A stretch of DNA of 64,000 bases from Streptomyces rishiriensis. GTDB lineage: Bacteria; Actinomycetota; Actinomycetes; Streptomycetales; Streptomycetaceae. The first letter of the stretch is position 1; every line of letters begins with the position of its first letter. The position numbers were made by a program, and so were the translations under genes. Under the pieces are notes generated by a model. That model was not told where the DNA came from. It did no database searches and saw only the letters and a list, made by a program, of their open reading frames with translations. Location: positions 3,224,001-3,288,000 of the forward strand of contig NZ_JAUSWV010000002.1 of NCBI RefSeq assembly GCF_030815485.1, read 5' to 3'. This document shows, in pieces, positions 17,247 to 25,840 of the stretch.

Positions 17247-18583
17247 CCACCGAGGCCGCCCTCGACCCCGGTACCGCCGCCACCCGTGCCACCGACGCGA
17301 TCCTGCGCGACACGCTGCACGGCACCGCGCGCGGGGTGGTCGTCGACTCGCCGCCCGGCGCCGGCAAGTCCACCCTCGTCGTCCGCGCGGCGCTGGAACT
17401 GGCCGAGGCGGGGCGGCCGTTGATGGTGGTCGCGCAGACCAACGCGCAGGTCGACGACCTGGTCGTGCGGCTCGCCGTGAAGAGCCCCGAACTGCCGGTG
17501 GGCCGACTGCACAGCAGCGACGCGGACCCGTACGACAAGGTGCTCGACGAGCTGCCGAACGTACGCAAGTCGGCGAAGGCGGCGGAGCTGGCGGGCCTGC
17601 CGGTGGTGATCTCCACCGCTGCCAAGTGGGCGCATGTGAAGGTCGACGAGCCGTGGCGGCACGCGATCGTGGACGAGGCCTACCAGATGCGGTCGGACGG
17701 GTTGCTGGCCGTGGCCGGGCTGTTCGAGCGGGCGCTGTTCGTGGGCGACCCGGGGCAGTTGGACCCGTTCTCGATCGTGGGCGGCGAGCAGTGGGCGGGC
17801 CTGTCGTACGATCCGTCGGCCTCGGCGGTGAGTACCCTGCTCGCGCACAACCCCGAGCTGCCGCAGCACCGGCTCCCGGTGTCCTGGCGGCTTCCGGCGT
17901 CGGCGGCGCCCCTGGTCTCCGACGCGTTCTACCCGTTCACCCCGTTCCGCAGCGGCACCGGGCACGGCGACCGGCGGCTGTCCTTCGCCGTGCCCCCGGA
18001 CGGCTCCGGCACCGACCGGGTGATCGACGAGGCGGCGGAGTCGGGCTGGGGGCTGCTGGAGCTGCCCGCCCGGCACACGCCCCGGACCGACCCGGAGGCG
18101 GTGCGGGCCGTCGCGACGGTCGTCCGGCGGCTGCTGGACCGGGGCGGCGCGGCCACCTCGGAGCAGTCCACCGACCCGATGCCGCTGACCGCCGACCGGG
18201 TCGCCGTCGGCACCGCCCACCGCGACCAGGCGGCGGCGGTGCGGGCGGCGCTGGCGGAGCTGGGCGTCCCGGACGTGACCGTGGACACGGCCAACCGGCT
18301 CCAGGGCATGGAGTTCGACGTCACGGTGATCCTCCACCCGCTCTCCGGCCGCCCCGATGCCACCGCCTTCCACCTGGAGACGGGCCGCCTGTGCGTCCTG
18401 GCCTCCCGGCACCGGCACGCGTGCGTGGTGGTGTGCCGGGCGGGGGTGGGCGACCTCCTGGACGCCTATCCGTCGACGGAACCGGTCCAGCTGGGAACGC
18501 TGGTGAAGTTCCCGGACGGCTGGGAGGCGAACCACGCGGTCCTGGCCCACCTCGCGGAACACCGGGTGGCCTGGAGACCCTGA
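17243..18583 (+). CDS. Superfamily 1 helicase of nuclease-helicase operon
   Basis: This 446-aa ATPase has the SF1 helicase motifs in order: Walker A SPPGAGKSTL (Lys42), motif Ia VAQTNAQVDDLV, Walker B IVDEAYQM (Asp144, Glu145), motif III GDPGQLDPFS (168-177), motif IV with LPVSWRLP, motif V DTANRLQGMEFDVTV and motif VI LASRHRHACVVV. This pattern is closest to the Dna2/UPF1-like (SF1B) branch. The GTG start at 17243 has AGGAGG 7 bases upstream and overlaps the previous stop by 4 bp. Together with the Fe-S nuclease it resembles a Dna2 or AddAB enzyme split over three genes. It is short for such a helicase, consistent with part of the machine being in the 532-aa neighbour. Confidence 0.88.
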   Translation: MTTEAALDPGTAATRATDAILRDTLHGTARGVVVDSPPGAGKSTLVVRAALELAEAGRPLMVVAQTNAQVDDLVVRLAVKSPELPVGRLHSSDADPYDKVLDELPNVRKSAKAAELAGLPVVISTAAKWAHVKVDEPWRHAIVDEAYQMRSDGLLAVAGLFERALFVGDPGQLDPFSIVGGEQWAGLSYDPSASAVSTLLAHNPELPQHRLPVSWRLPASAAPLVSDAFYPFTPFRSGTGHGDRRLSFAVPPDGSGTDRVIDEAAESGWGLLELPARHTPRTDPEAVRAVATVVRRLLDRGGAATSEQSTDPMPLTADRVAVGTAHRDQAAAVRAALAELGVPDVTVDTANRLQGMEFDVTVILHPLSGRPDATAFHLETGRLCVLASRHRHACVVVCRAGVGDLLDAYPSTEPVQLGTLVKFPDGWEANHAVLAHLAEHRVAWRP

Positions 18584-18793
18584 CCTCGCCGGCCGGGTGG
18601 ACCGCAGGCTCCGGCCCGGCCAAAGTGCCGGGCGGCCCGCGGCCGTACCGGGGGCGGAACAACGGGGCGCTCGCGAGCCTTGATACTGCGGGGCCGAGGG
18701 CCTCTTGCGCTGTCGGGGGACAATGGAGGGTGGTCCACGCCACCGGTGCTGTCCGCCGGTGGAGCCATCCGAACCGTACGAGGAGGAGAAGAC

Positions 18794-19162
18794 ATGGCGG
18801 AGCCCACGCCGCGTCGGAACGAACCGCGGCTACGCCCCGCGCCCCTGCTCTTCGAGCCCGCCGAGGCGGCCGGTGATCCGGAGCACTTCTTCGACCTGGA
18901 GTCGATAGACGATCCGGCCGCGTTGCTCGCGCGGGCGACGGAGCTGGCGCTCGCGTTCCGGGCGGCCGCCGACCGGGCGGTGGAGTTCCAGGCCATGGCC
19001 GCCGCCCAGCTCGCCGATCCCCGCCGCTTCGACCGGCTGACCCCGGCGGACATCGGCGAGCGGGCCGAGTGGACCGAGGACTACGCGAAGAAGATGGTCG
19101 AGTTCGGCCGGGATCTGCTGCGCGGCGACACCGAGGGCCGGGGGCACGCCGACCCCGTCTGA
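18794..19162 (+). CDS. Small helical protein, unknown
   Basis: This 122-aa acidic, mostly helical protein is not assigned a function. The ATG at 18794 follows AGGAGGAG at optimal distance. Motif-like features are an N-terminal polar stretch, a helix of Ala/Leu/Arg (residues 40-75) and a C-terminal segment TPADIGERAEWTEDYAKKM. It lies downstream of the helicase operon but with its own 210-bp upstream gap, so it is probably transcribed separately. Good Streptomyces codon use supports it being a real gene. Confidence 0.72.
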   Translation: MAEPTPRRNEPRLRPAPLLFEPAEAAGDPEHFFDLESIDDPAALLARATELALAFRAAADRAVEFQAMAAAQLADPRRFDRLTPADIGERAEWTEDYAKKMVEFGRDLLRGDTEGRGHADPV

Positions 19163-19304
19163 GCACCGCGGCGACCCGCGCGCGACGAGCCCGAAGGCGA
19201 CCGCGCGGGGCACGCCGCCGACCGCGCGGGACACCCCGAGCCCGCCCGATCGCCCGCTCACTCGATCCCCCGCCTCTCCAGAGGGCCCGCTCTCCGGATG
19301 TCCC

Positions 19305-19330
19305 GCCCGCCTGGCATATGCCGGGCGGGC
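19305..19330. terminator. Near-perfect palindrome after small helical gene
   Basis: A 26-bp inverted repeat with 13-bp arms centred on CATATG (one T-G wobble) lies 143 bp after the stop at 19162 and 84 bp before the next ATG. It could be a terminator hairpin or, because it is symmetrical with no spacer, a dimeric regulator site for the next gene. Confidence 0.4.
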
Positions 19331-19413
19331 AAGATACTCCCTCAGCTCCCCTCCCGTCCCGGTTTCCCGCAACCCTGTGAATTCGTCCGCTCACCACCGG
19401 TATTCCTGTAGGT

Positions 19414-20001
19414 ATGAGCAGCGCATGCGACGAACCCATCGGTGTCACCCCGGACGGCGCCGCCTGGCTGGCCTCGGCCGGGACATATCCGCGCAGCACG
19501 CTCGCGTTCTGGGAGGAGCGGCCCCAGGCCCCGGTGGTGCTGCCCTGCGGCTCGGCGTTCGACATCGTCAGCGCACCGGCGGTGTTCGGGCGGCTGATGC
19601 TCGACCGGCTGTGGGGCGAGGGACCGGGCTCCGGGCCGGTGGCCGCGTTCCGCGGGCGGACACTGCTGTTCGCGGCGCCGGGCACGGCCCAGCGACTGCC
19701 CTCACTGCTGGAGTGGGAGGAGTGGAGCGCCGAGGGGCGCCGGGACGGCCGGACCGCGACGGTGCCGCCGCTGCTGTGCCACGGCACGGGTGACGCGGTG
19801 ACCGTGCCCGCGCTCACCCCCGCCCGGGACGGTGCGTCGACGCGCTGGGTGGTCGCCCCGGACACCCGTCATCCCTGGCTGCCGGGCCCGGAGATCCTGC
19901 TGTGGGCGGCCGTCCGAGCAGCCCGTTCGGCCGTGCGGATTTCGATTTCTCCTCCCCAGGATCAGGATGCTAAGGTCTACGACGTCAGCAGGCGCCGCTA
20001 G
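19414..20001 (+). CDS. Small primase/polymerase-like protein
   Basis: This 195-aa protein matches a conserved Streptomyces group usually annotated as bifunctional DNA primase/polymerase N-terminal-like proteins. Typical segments are AAWLASAGTYPRSTLAFW, VVLPCGSAFDIVSAPAVFG and PDTRHPWLPGPEILLWAAV. No metal-binding acidic triad can be pointed to with confidence, so polymerase activity is doubtful. Its last ten bases, including the stop TAG, lie within the tRNA-Lys gene that follows, so the two transcripts overlap on the same strand. The ATG at 19414 is preceded by a weak ribosome site. Confidence 0.78.
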   Translation: MSSACDEPIGVTPDGAAWLASAGTYPRSTLAFWEERPQAPVVLPCGSAFDIVSAPAVFGRLMLDRLWGEGPGSGPVAAFRGRTLLFAAPGTAQRLPSLLEWEEWSAEGRRDGRTATVPPLLCHGTGDAVTVPALTPARDGASTRWVVAPDTRHPWLPGPEILLWAAVRAARSAVRISISPPQDQDAKVYDVSRRR

Positions 20002-20065
20002 CTCAGTTGGTTAGAGCAGCTGACTCTTAATCAGCGGGTCCGGGGTTCGAGTCCCTGGCGGCGCA
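19992..20065 (+). tRNA. tRNA-Lys(CUU), copy 1
   Basis: A 74-nt cloverleaf with acceptor arms GCGCCGC/GCGGCGC, T loop GGTTCGAGTCC and anticodon loop CTCTTAA giving anticodon CUU, which reads the Lys codon AAG. The 3' CCA is not encoded. Two further copies with identical sequence are at 31735-31808 and 37304-37377. The 5' ten bases are shared with the stop end of the preceding CDS. Confidence 0.97.
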
Positions 20066-20073
20066 CAGACGGC

Positions 20074-20103
20074 AGAGGCCCCTCGCGAAAGCGGGGGGCC
20101 TCT
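20074..20103 (+). terminator. Terminator hairpin of tRNA-Lys copy 1
   Basis: A fully paired 13-bp stem (with one T-G wobble) closed by a GAAA tetraloop begins 8 bases after the tRNA. The same architecture, with different stem sequence, follows each of the other two tRNA-Lys copies. Confidence 0.8.
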
Positions 20104-20211
20104 CGCGTACCCGGGTAGGCCCTACCCGGGAAGGCTCGTGTCACAAAGGCCCGTGCCGGAGACGGATCGTGCCCGAGGCGGGCGGTGGTCAGGCCGTCAG
20201 GACGGCGGGGG

Positions 20212-21534
20212 TCACAGCTTCGTCCCCGGCGTGATCTTCACCGTCCACTCCCCCGACACCGTGCGCCCCTCGACGTCCACCCGTACGCCGTTGCCCGGCA
20301 CCGTGAAGCTCTCGCCGAGGGCGACGGGGGCGTCCGCGAGGGGCGGGTAGACGGAGTTCTCCCAGCAGGCCTCGGTGCGCGGGTGGGCGTCGATCACCTC
20401 GACCGGGCCGCGGCCGGACCGGGCGCCGCTGCTGATGCGGTAGACGAGGACGCCGGTGCGGCAGGCCGCGCGGTCGTTGCCCGCCGGGCCGCGCGCCTCG
20501 AAGGCGAGCGCGCTTTCGGGGCCGGTGCGCACCACCGCGAGCTTGGGCCCGTTGCCGAGCCCGAAGGCCGGCGCCCCGGAGGCGCCCGCGACCGGCACGC
20601 CCGGTCCGGCGCTCAGCGGCTCCAGGGTCAGCCGGGTCGGACCCGGGCCCCGTACGCACACCACCTGGCGCTCCGCCAGCCAGCCCAGTTTCCACTTGTG
20701 CCAGGCGAACAGATCGGGCGCGAGACCGAACTGGCTGCCCATCAGGTCCCAGTCGCCGACATAGGTGTCCCAGTCGCCCTTGCCGTCGACGGGGCGGTGG
20801 TAGAGGTCGGGCAGGTCGAAGACATGGCCGGTCTCGTGGGCGAGGACGAGACGGTCCGGGGGATGCTGCTCGAAGACGGTGACGACCCGGCGGATGTCCG
20901 TGCCGTCGGCGTGCAGGGGGGTGTCCAGGTTGACGACCTTCGTGGCGTCCGAGTCGACGCCCGGCGCGTCCGGATCGGCCACGAAGTAGACGACGTCGTA
21001 GCGGGAGAAGTCCACCTGCGGGTCGGCGGCGGCCAGCGCGTCGTGCAGGTAGGCGGCGCGGCTGTCGGCGTTCCAGTCACGCTGTATGGCGTACGCGGTG
21101 GACGGCTTCGGCATGGGGATCCAGCGCTTCAGCGGATGCGCGCGCAGGGTGAACTTCCCGTAGGACGCCTGCCGGAAGAAACGGCTGGTGGCGGGGAAGT
21201 GGTCGGCGGCCAGTTCGTCGGGGGAGGTGGTCGGGAACCGGTCCGGGAAGGACAGGAAGACCATCACCGCGTCGAGGGACCGGGTCGGCCGGGGATAGGC
21301 GGTGTTCCAGGTGTCCACGCCTTCGGAGTGGTGGGCCGTGGTGCGGGTCAGGGCGCACGGGGCGGGCGAGAACGGCTCGGCGACCGAGGGTCCGCCGATG
21401 AGCGAGTTCGCGACCAGCGCCGAGAAGGTGGTGAACACGGCCGCGGTACTGCGCAGTCGGGGGCGCGGAAGCAGTCGCACACGTCGCGGCAGTCGCGGCA
21501 GTCGCGGCACAGGGACCTCCGGAAGGCGGTTCAC
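20212..21534 (-). CDS. Secreted M6-like metalloprotease
   Basis: This 440-aa protein resembles M6 (immune inhibitor A-like) zinc metalloproteases. It has an arginine-rich N-terminus followed by a hydrophobic stretch (residues 28-50, STAAVFTTFSALVANSL), consistent with export. The zinc-binding motif HETGHVFDLPD starts at His233 with catalytic Glu234 and His237, and the Met-turn-like DWDLMGS follows about 30 residues later. The N-terminal part (VMVFLSFPDRFP, then SYGKFTLRAHPLKRW) is typical of the family. The start is a GTG. It stands alone on the minus strand and is divergent from the GGDEF-EAL gene. Confidence 0.85.
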   Translation of the reverse strand: MNRLPEVPVPRLPRLPRRVRLLPRPRLRSTAAVFTTFSALVANSLIGGPSVAEPFSPAPCALTRTTAHHSEGVDTWNTAYPRPTRSLDAVMVFLSFPDRFPTTSPDELAADHFPATSRFFRQASYGKFTLRAHPLKRWIPMPKPSTAYAIQRDWNADSRAAYLHDALAAADPQVDFSRYDVVYFVADPDAPGVDSDATKVVNLDTPLHADGTDIRRVVTVFEQHPPDRLVLAHETGHVFDLPDLYHRPVDGKGDWDTYVGDWDLMGSQFGLAPDLFAWHKWKLGWLAERQVVCVRGPGPTRLTLEPLSAGPGVPVAGASGAPAFGLGNGPKLAVVRTGPESALAFEARGPAGNDRAACRTGVLVYRISSGARSGRGPVEVIDAHPRTEACWENSVYPPLADAPVALGESFTVPGNGVRVDVEGRTVSGEWTVKITPGTKL

Positions 21535-21825
21535 GGGACACCGCCACCAAGCCTGTGTGAATTTGTCGTACTACGCCCTGTTTGTCTGCCCCAGACGAGT
21601 GAGGAGGCCAAAAGCGGGCATCACCTCGACACCCCGGAATTCTCACGGAACGTCACAAGCGGTCGTCCCCCCACAGAACCGGGCCAGGTGCGGGCAGAAA
21701 CGATCTGTCAGAAAGGCCGGTTGTTCGGGGACACTGGGCAGTGGCTGCGCGGGTCCGGGGGCAGCCTCTATGATCGGCAGACTTTCCTGCACGGACAGCG
21801 ATCGAGTGCACTGCGGGAGCGAGCG

Positions 21826-23661
21826 GTGAGCGGAACGTCCGAAGGGCCGACGCCCGCGGCAGACCTCGACCGGTCAGCCGTCACAGAGAGTGACATCGAC
21901 AGCACGGAAAGCGGGCTCCTGGTCAACCGACCACCGGCCTACCGTTCCGTCTTCGCGGCGGCACCCCTCGCCATGGCCGTGGTCGACGGCGAGGGTCGCA
22001 TCGTCGACGCCAACGGCGCTCTCGGCGCGCTGCTGGGCGGCGGGAGCGCCGGTCTGCTCGGGCGGGTCGCCTCCGACCTGCTGGACCTGGCCTCCGACGC
22101 GCGCACCTGGCACGCCTACCGCGAGGTGTTGAGCGGCCGGCAGGCGAAGCTGCGGTGCACCCGGCGCCTGAAGCAGCCCGACGGGCGCTCACTGTGGGCG
22201 CAGGTCACCGTCTCGCCCCTCGCCCCCGACACGCCCGGTGTACTGCTGTCGGTCGCCGACGTGAGCGCTCACCGTGACCTCCAGGCGAGACTGCGGCATC
22301 TCCAGATGCACGACCCGGTGACCCGCCTGCCCAACCGGACACTGTTCTTCGAACGGGTGTCCGCCGCGCTGGAGGTGGAGGCGTACGAGCAGAGCGGGAC
22401 CGGCCGGATCGGCCTGTGCTACCTGGACCTGGACGGCTTCAAGGCGGTCAACGACACCCTCGGTCACCGGGTCGGCGACCTGCTGCTGGCCGCCGTCGCC
22501 GAACGGCTGACGGAGTGCGCCGAGCAGGCCGGGCAGACCCGGCCGAGCGTGCCGCTGGTGGCCCGGCTGGGCGGCGACGAGTTCGCCCTGCTGGTCGAGG
22601 ACTCCACCGGCACCGAGCAGCTCGCCGACCTCGCCGAGTCCGTGCTCAAGGCGCTCCAGGCCCCCTTCGACCTGGCCGGGCACCGGCTGAACGTCTCCGC
22701 GTCGATCGGGGTCGTGGAACGGCACGCGGCCGGCACCACGGCGACCGGTCTGATGCAGGCCGCCGACACGACCCTGTACTGGGCGAAGGTGGACGGCAAG
22801 GACCGCTGGACGCTGTTCGACCCCGAGCGCAACGCCCATCTGATGACCCGGCAGGCGCTGGCCTCCACGCTCCGGCCGGCCATCGAGCGCGGCGAGTTCC
22901 GCCTCGACTACCAGCCACTGGTCGGCATGTCGGACGGCCGGCTGCGCGGTGTGGAGGCGCTGGTGCGCTGGGATCACCCCCGGTTCGGGCTGCTGTCGCC
23001 GAATCGGTTCGTCGCGCTGGCCGAGGAGGACGGTTCGATCGTGCCGCTCGGCCGATGGGTTCTGGCCACCGCCTGCCGCCAGGCACGGCAGTGGCAGCTG
23101 GACAATCCGGACGATCCGCCGCTGTTCGTCAGCGTCAACGTGGCGGTGCGTCAGGTGTGGGACTCCGACCTGGTCGCTGATGTGGCGGAGATCCTCGCCG
23201 AGACCGGGCTCGCGCCGCACCTGCTCCAGCTGGAGCTCACCGAGTCGGCCGTGATGGGCTCGGCCGGGCGCCCGCTCCAGGCGCTGCAGGCCCTGAGCGA
23301 CATGGGCGTGGGCATCGCCATCGACGACTTCGGCACCGGCTACTCCAACCTCGCCTATCTGAGCCGGCTGCCGGTGTCGGTGCTGAAGCTCGACGGGTCC
23401 TTCGTGCGCGGCTTCCAGTACGAGGGCGCGGGTTCGCCGCCGAACCCGGCCGACCAGGTGGTCGTCGAGGCGATGATCGACCTCGCGCACCGGCTGGGAC
23501 TGACCGTCACCGCCGAGTGCGTGGAGACCTCCGCGCAGGCGACCCGGCTGCGCAGCATCGGCTGCGACACCGGGCAGGGGTGGCTGTACTCCCGGCCGGT
23601 GTCGCCGGACCGTATCTCCGAGCTGCTGGGGACCGAGACCTACGCCGTCGGCAACCCGTAG
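21826..23661 (+). CDS. PAS-GGDEF-EAL c-di-GMP signalling protein
   Basis: This 611-aa soluble protein combines a PAS domain (about 40-150), a GGDEF domain and an EAL domain. The diguanylate cyclase motif RLGGDEF is intact at about 248-252 and the phosphodiesterase motif EAL is intact at 377-379 in GVEALVRW; DDFGTGYSNL and the later Glu/Lys segments are also present. Both activities are therefore possible, as in the Streptomyces proteins RmdA and RmdB, which control development; orthology to either is not claimed. The GTG at 21826 has GGGAG upstream. The 3' end overlaps the convergent oxidoreductase gene by 22 bp. Confidence 0.93.
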   Translation: MSGTSEGPTPAADLDRSAVTESDIDSTESGLLVNRPPAYRSVFAAAPLAMAVVDGEGRIVDANGALGALLGGGSAGLLGRVASDLLDLASDARTWHAYREVLSGRQAKLRCTRRLKQPDGRSLWAQVTVSPLAPDTPGVLLSVADVSAHRDLQARLRHLQMHDPVTRLPNRTLFFERVSAALEVEAYEQSGTGRIGLCYLDLDGFKAVNDTLGHRVGDLLLAAVAERLTECAEQAGQTRPSVPLVARLGGDEFALLVEDSTGTEQLADLAESVLKALQAPFDLAGHRLNVSASIGVVERHAAGTTATGLMQAADTTLYWAKVDGKDRWTLFDPERNAHLMTRQALASTLRPAIERGEFRLDYQPLVGMSDGRLRGVEALVRWDHPRFGLLSPNRFVALAEEDGSIVPLGRWVLATACRQARQWQLDNPDDPPLFVSVNVAVRQVWDSDLVADVAEILAETGLAPHLLQLELTESAVMGSAGRPLQALQALSDMGVGIAIDDFGTGYSNLAYLSRLPVSVLKLDGSFVRGFQYEGAGSPPNPADQVVVEAMIDLAHRLGLTVTAECVETSAQATRLRSIGCDTGQGWLYSRPVSPDRISELLGTETYAVGNP

Positions 23662-24758
23662 GCGTCCGCGACGAGTTCGTAGGAGCGCAGCCGCAGCTCA
23701 CCGCGGTGGGCGTGGCTGGTGAGCATCAACTCGTCGGCGCCGGTGCGCTTGTGGAGGTCGTCGAGACCGGTGCGGACCTCGTCGGCCGTGCCGTGGATGA
23801 TGTTCGCGCCCCAGGAGTCGGCGAACTCCCGCTCCAGCGGACTGAATTGGTGCGCCTCGGCCTCCTCGGGCGAGGGGAACAGGCCGGGGCGTCCGCCGCG
23901 CAGCCGGATCATGTTGAGGCCGGTGGCCAGGATCTGGCGGCGCGCCTCCCGCTCCTCGTCGACGGCGAGCACGGAGACGCCGATCAGGGCGTACGGCTCG
24001 GCGAGCACCTCGGACGGCCGGAAGGACTCCCGGTACAGGTCGAGCGCGGGGACGGTGTTCTGCGCCGAGAAGTGGTGCGCGAAGGCGAAGGGCAGGCCGA
24101 GCACACCGGCCAGCCGGGCGCTGAAGCCGGAGGAGCCCAGCAGCCAGACCGGCGGCCGGTGCGGCGACTGCACGCCACCGGGCGACGTGCCCTGGACCGG
24201 GCCGGGAATCGCGTGGATACGGCCGTAGCGGTGGCCGTCGGGAAAGTCGTCGTCCAGGAAGCGGGTGAGCTCGGCGAGCTGCTCGGGGAAGTCGTCGGCG
24301 CCCTCGTGCAGGGTGGCCGTGCGGCGCAGCGCGGCGGCGGTGGCGCCGTCCGTGCCCGGGGCGCGGCCGAGACCGAGGTCGATACGGCGAGGGGCCAGCG
24401 CCTCCAGGGTGCCGAACTGCTCGGCGATGACGAGCGGCGCGTGGTTGGGCAGCATCACGCCGCCCGAACCGAGCCGGATGCGGTCGGTGTGGGCGGCGAG
24501 GTGGGCGAGGATCACCGCGGGCGAGGAGGAGGCGACGCCCGGCATCGAGTGGTGCTCGGCGACCCAGTACCGGTGGAAGCCGCGCGACTCGGTGAACCGC
24601 GCGAGCTCGACGCTGGTGCGCAGGGCGTCGGTGGCGGTGCTGCCGGAGCCGACGGTGACCAGGTCCAGTACGGACAGCGGCGCCGGTGCGCTGCCCCGAG
24701 CCGTCCCTCGAATCTCGTCCGCCGCCGTCACATCGCTCACCGTCTCGTCCGCCGCCAC
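23640..24758 (-). CDS. LLM-class flavin-dependent oxidoreductase
   Basis: This 372-aa protein belongs to the luciferase-like monooxygenase family, which uses FMN or F420. Family hallmarks are FHRYWVAEHHSMPGVASSSP, LGSGGVMLPNHAPLVIAEQ and IDLGLGRAPGTD near the N-terminus, and PVWLLGSSGFSARLAG in the middle. GTG 24758 is chosen because AGGAGG lies just upstream. Relatives form the MsnO8-like subgroup; the substrate is unknown. It is transcribed towards the GGDEF-EAL gene and shares 22 bp with it tail to tail. Confidence 0.92.
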   Translation of the reverse strand: MAADETVSDVTAADEIRGTARGSAPAPLSVLDLVTVGSGSTATDALRTSVELARFTESRGFHRYWVAEHHSMPGVASSSPAVILAHLAAHTDRIRLGSGGVMLPNHAPLVIAEQFGTLEALAPRRIDLGLGRAPGTDGATAAALRRTATLHEGADDFPEQLAELTRFLDDDFPDGHRYGRIHAIPGPVQGTSPGGVQSPHRPPVWLLGSSGFSARLAGVLGLPFAFAHHFSAQNTVPALDLYRESFRPSEVLAEPYALIGVSVLAVDEEREARRQILATGLNMIRLRGGRPGLFPSPEEAEAHQFSPLEREFADSWGANIIHGTADEVRTGLDDLHKRTGADELMLTSHAHRGELRLRSYELVADAYGLPTA

Positions 24759-24879
24759 GGGGGTCCTCCTGTTGTCGGCCGTGCACTGTCCTCCGCGGCA
24801 CAACAGGAGGGTGTCCCCGTTTATTCCCGACCGTCCCGCTGTCGGCCCCGGGCCGGCACCGGGGCGGTCGGGGAGCCGG

Positions 24880-25612
24880 TCAGACCTGCACGATCGGCTC
24901 CCGGGTGAACAGCGCGCCCAGGCCCGGGGCGTTCACCCGGCGGTCCGTGAGGCGCAGGGCCTCCCAGACCGTGACCTGGCTGGCGGTGAGCACCGGCTTG
25001 CCGAGCTCCTTCTCCAGGACGGGGAGGAACGCGGCCGTGTGCAGGGCGGTGTCAGGGAGCAGCACCGCACCGGCGTCGGGCGTGTCGGCCGCCCGGGCGA
25101 GGGCGAACACCTCCGCCTCGCCCCAGGCGCCGACCTCGGCCGCCGTGACGGCCCCGGCGCTGTGGACGCCGGTCACCTCCACGCCGCCCGCCCGCAGGAA
25201 CCCGGCGAACAGTGCCGCCACGTCGTCCGGGTACGTCGCCCCGACGGCTACCCGCCCGGCGCCGATCTCGCGGGCCGCGTGCACGAAGGCGAAGGAGGTG
25301 GAGGAGGCCGGCATCCCGGCGGTCGTCGCCAGGGTGCGGGACCTGTTCCTGGGCGCCTTCCCAGCCGTGCACGAAGCCGCCGCCGGCGCAGGCCCACACG
25401 ATCGCCTCGGCGCCGGCCAGCCGCAGCTGCTCGACGCCCTTCGCCAGCCGCTCCGGCGCGCCCGTCCGGCGCAGCGCGTCGACCTGGCGCACGTCCTCGC
25501 CGGTGTCCGTGTGGACCACGTCCAGGCGGATGTCACTGCCGAGGAGCTGCTCGATGCGGGGGTAGTCGTCCTCGGCCGAGTGGCCCGGGTAGAGGAAACC
25601 GAGTGCGGTCAT
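24880..25612 (-). pseudogene. eutA: eutA-like Asp/Glu racemase-family gene, frameshifted
   Basis: The product would be EutA, the Asp/Glu racemase-fold protein of ectoine utilisation. The first 90 codons from ATG 25612 (GGAAGG upstream) read MTALGFLYPGHSAEDDY to HGWEGAQEQV. The frame is then lost at a GGG run at 25338-25340. The rest continues in the +1 frame as RTLATTAGMPASSTSFAF to the proper end FTREPIVQV. Removing one base of the run restores a continuous protein of 243 aa, the family length, so a single extra base explains the break. Either the gene is inactive in this strain or the base is a sequencing error. Both cysteine positions of the family can be checked only after correction: WACAGGG has its Cys. 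Confidence 0.85.
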
Positions 25613-25840
25613 GTCCAGCCTTCCTGCTGCTCTTCTTCCGGCAGGACCGGGGGTCCCTGCGGCACGGGAAGTTCCCGCGGTACCCGGGTGTCCGGCAGCC
25701 CGGGGGGCCACACGCGCGCCGACGTGTCCAGCGGCGCTTGATACGGTCCCACCGCTCGGGTACCCGGACGGCGCAACGCCGCCCACATGGTCACCTGGTT
25801 GGCCGAGATCAGCCGGTATGCGCAGGCCGGCCTCCAGCGG
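25609..25840 (-). pseudogene. Remnant of a second eutA-like gene (3' end)
   Basis: The reading frame ending at 25609 contains SANQVTMWAALRR, the typical C-terminal motif of EutA/maleate isomerase-like proteins (compare TASQVTVWEALRL in the adjacent copy). The matching preceding segment LEAGLRIP lies in another frame at about 25816-25837, so a further frameshift is present, and the N-terminal two thirds are gone. The stop overlaps the ATG of the adjacent eutA-like gene (ATGA at 25609-25612), as if the pair was once a coupled tandem operon. Confidence 0.6.

Noticed and set aside
20185..21825. Open frame upstream of the GGDEF-EAL start as an N-terminal extension
   Set aside because: It is antisense to the M6-like protease gene and reads as low-complexity sequence; GTG 21826 has a ribosome site and precedes the PAS domain.
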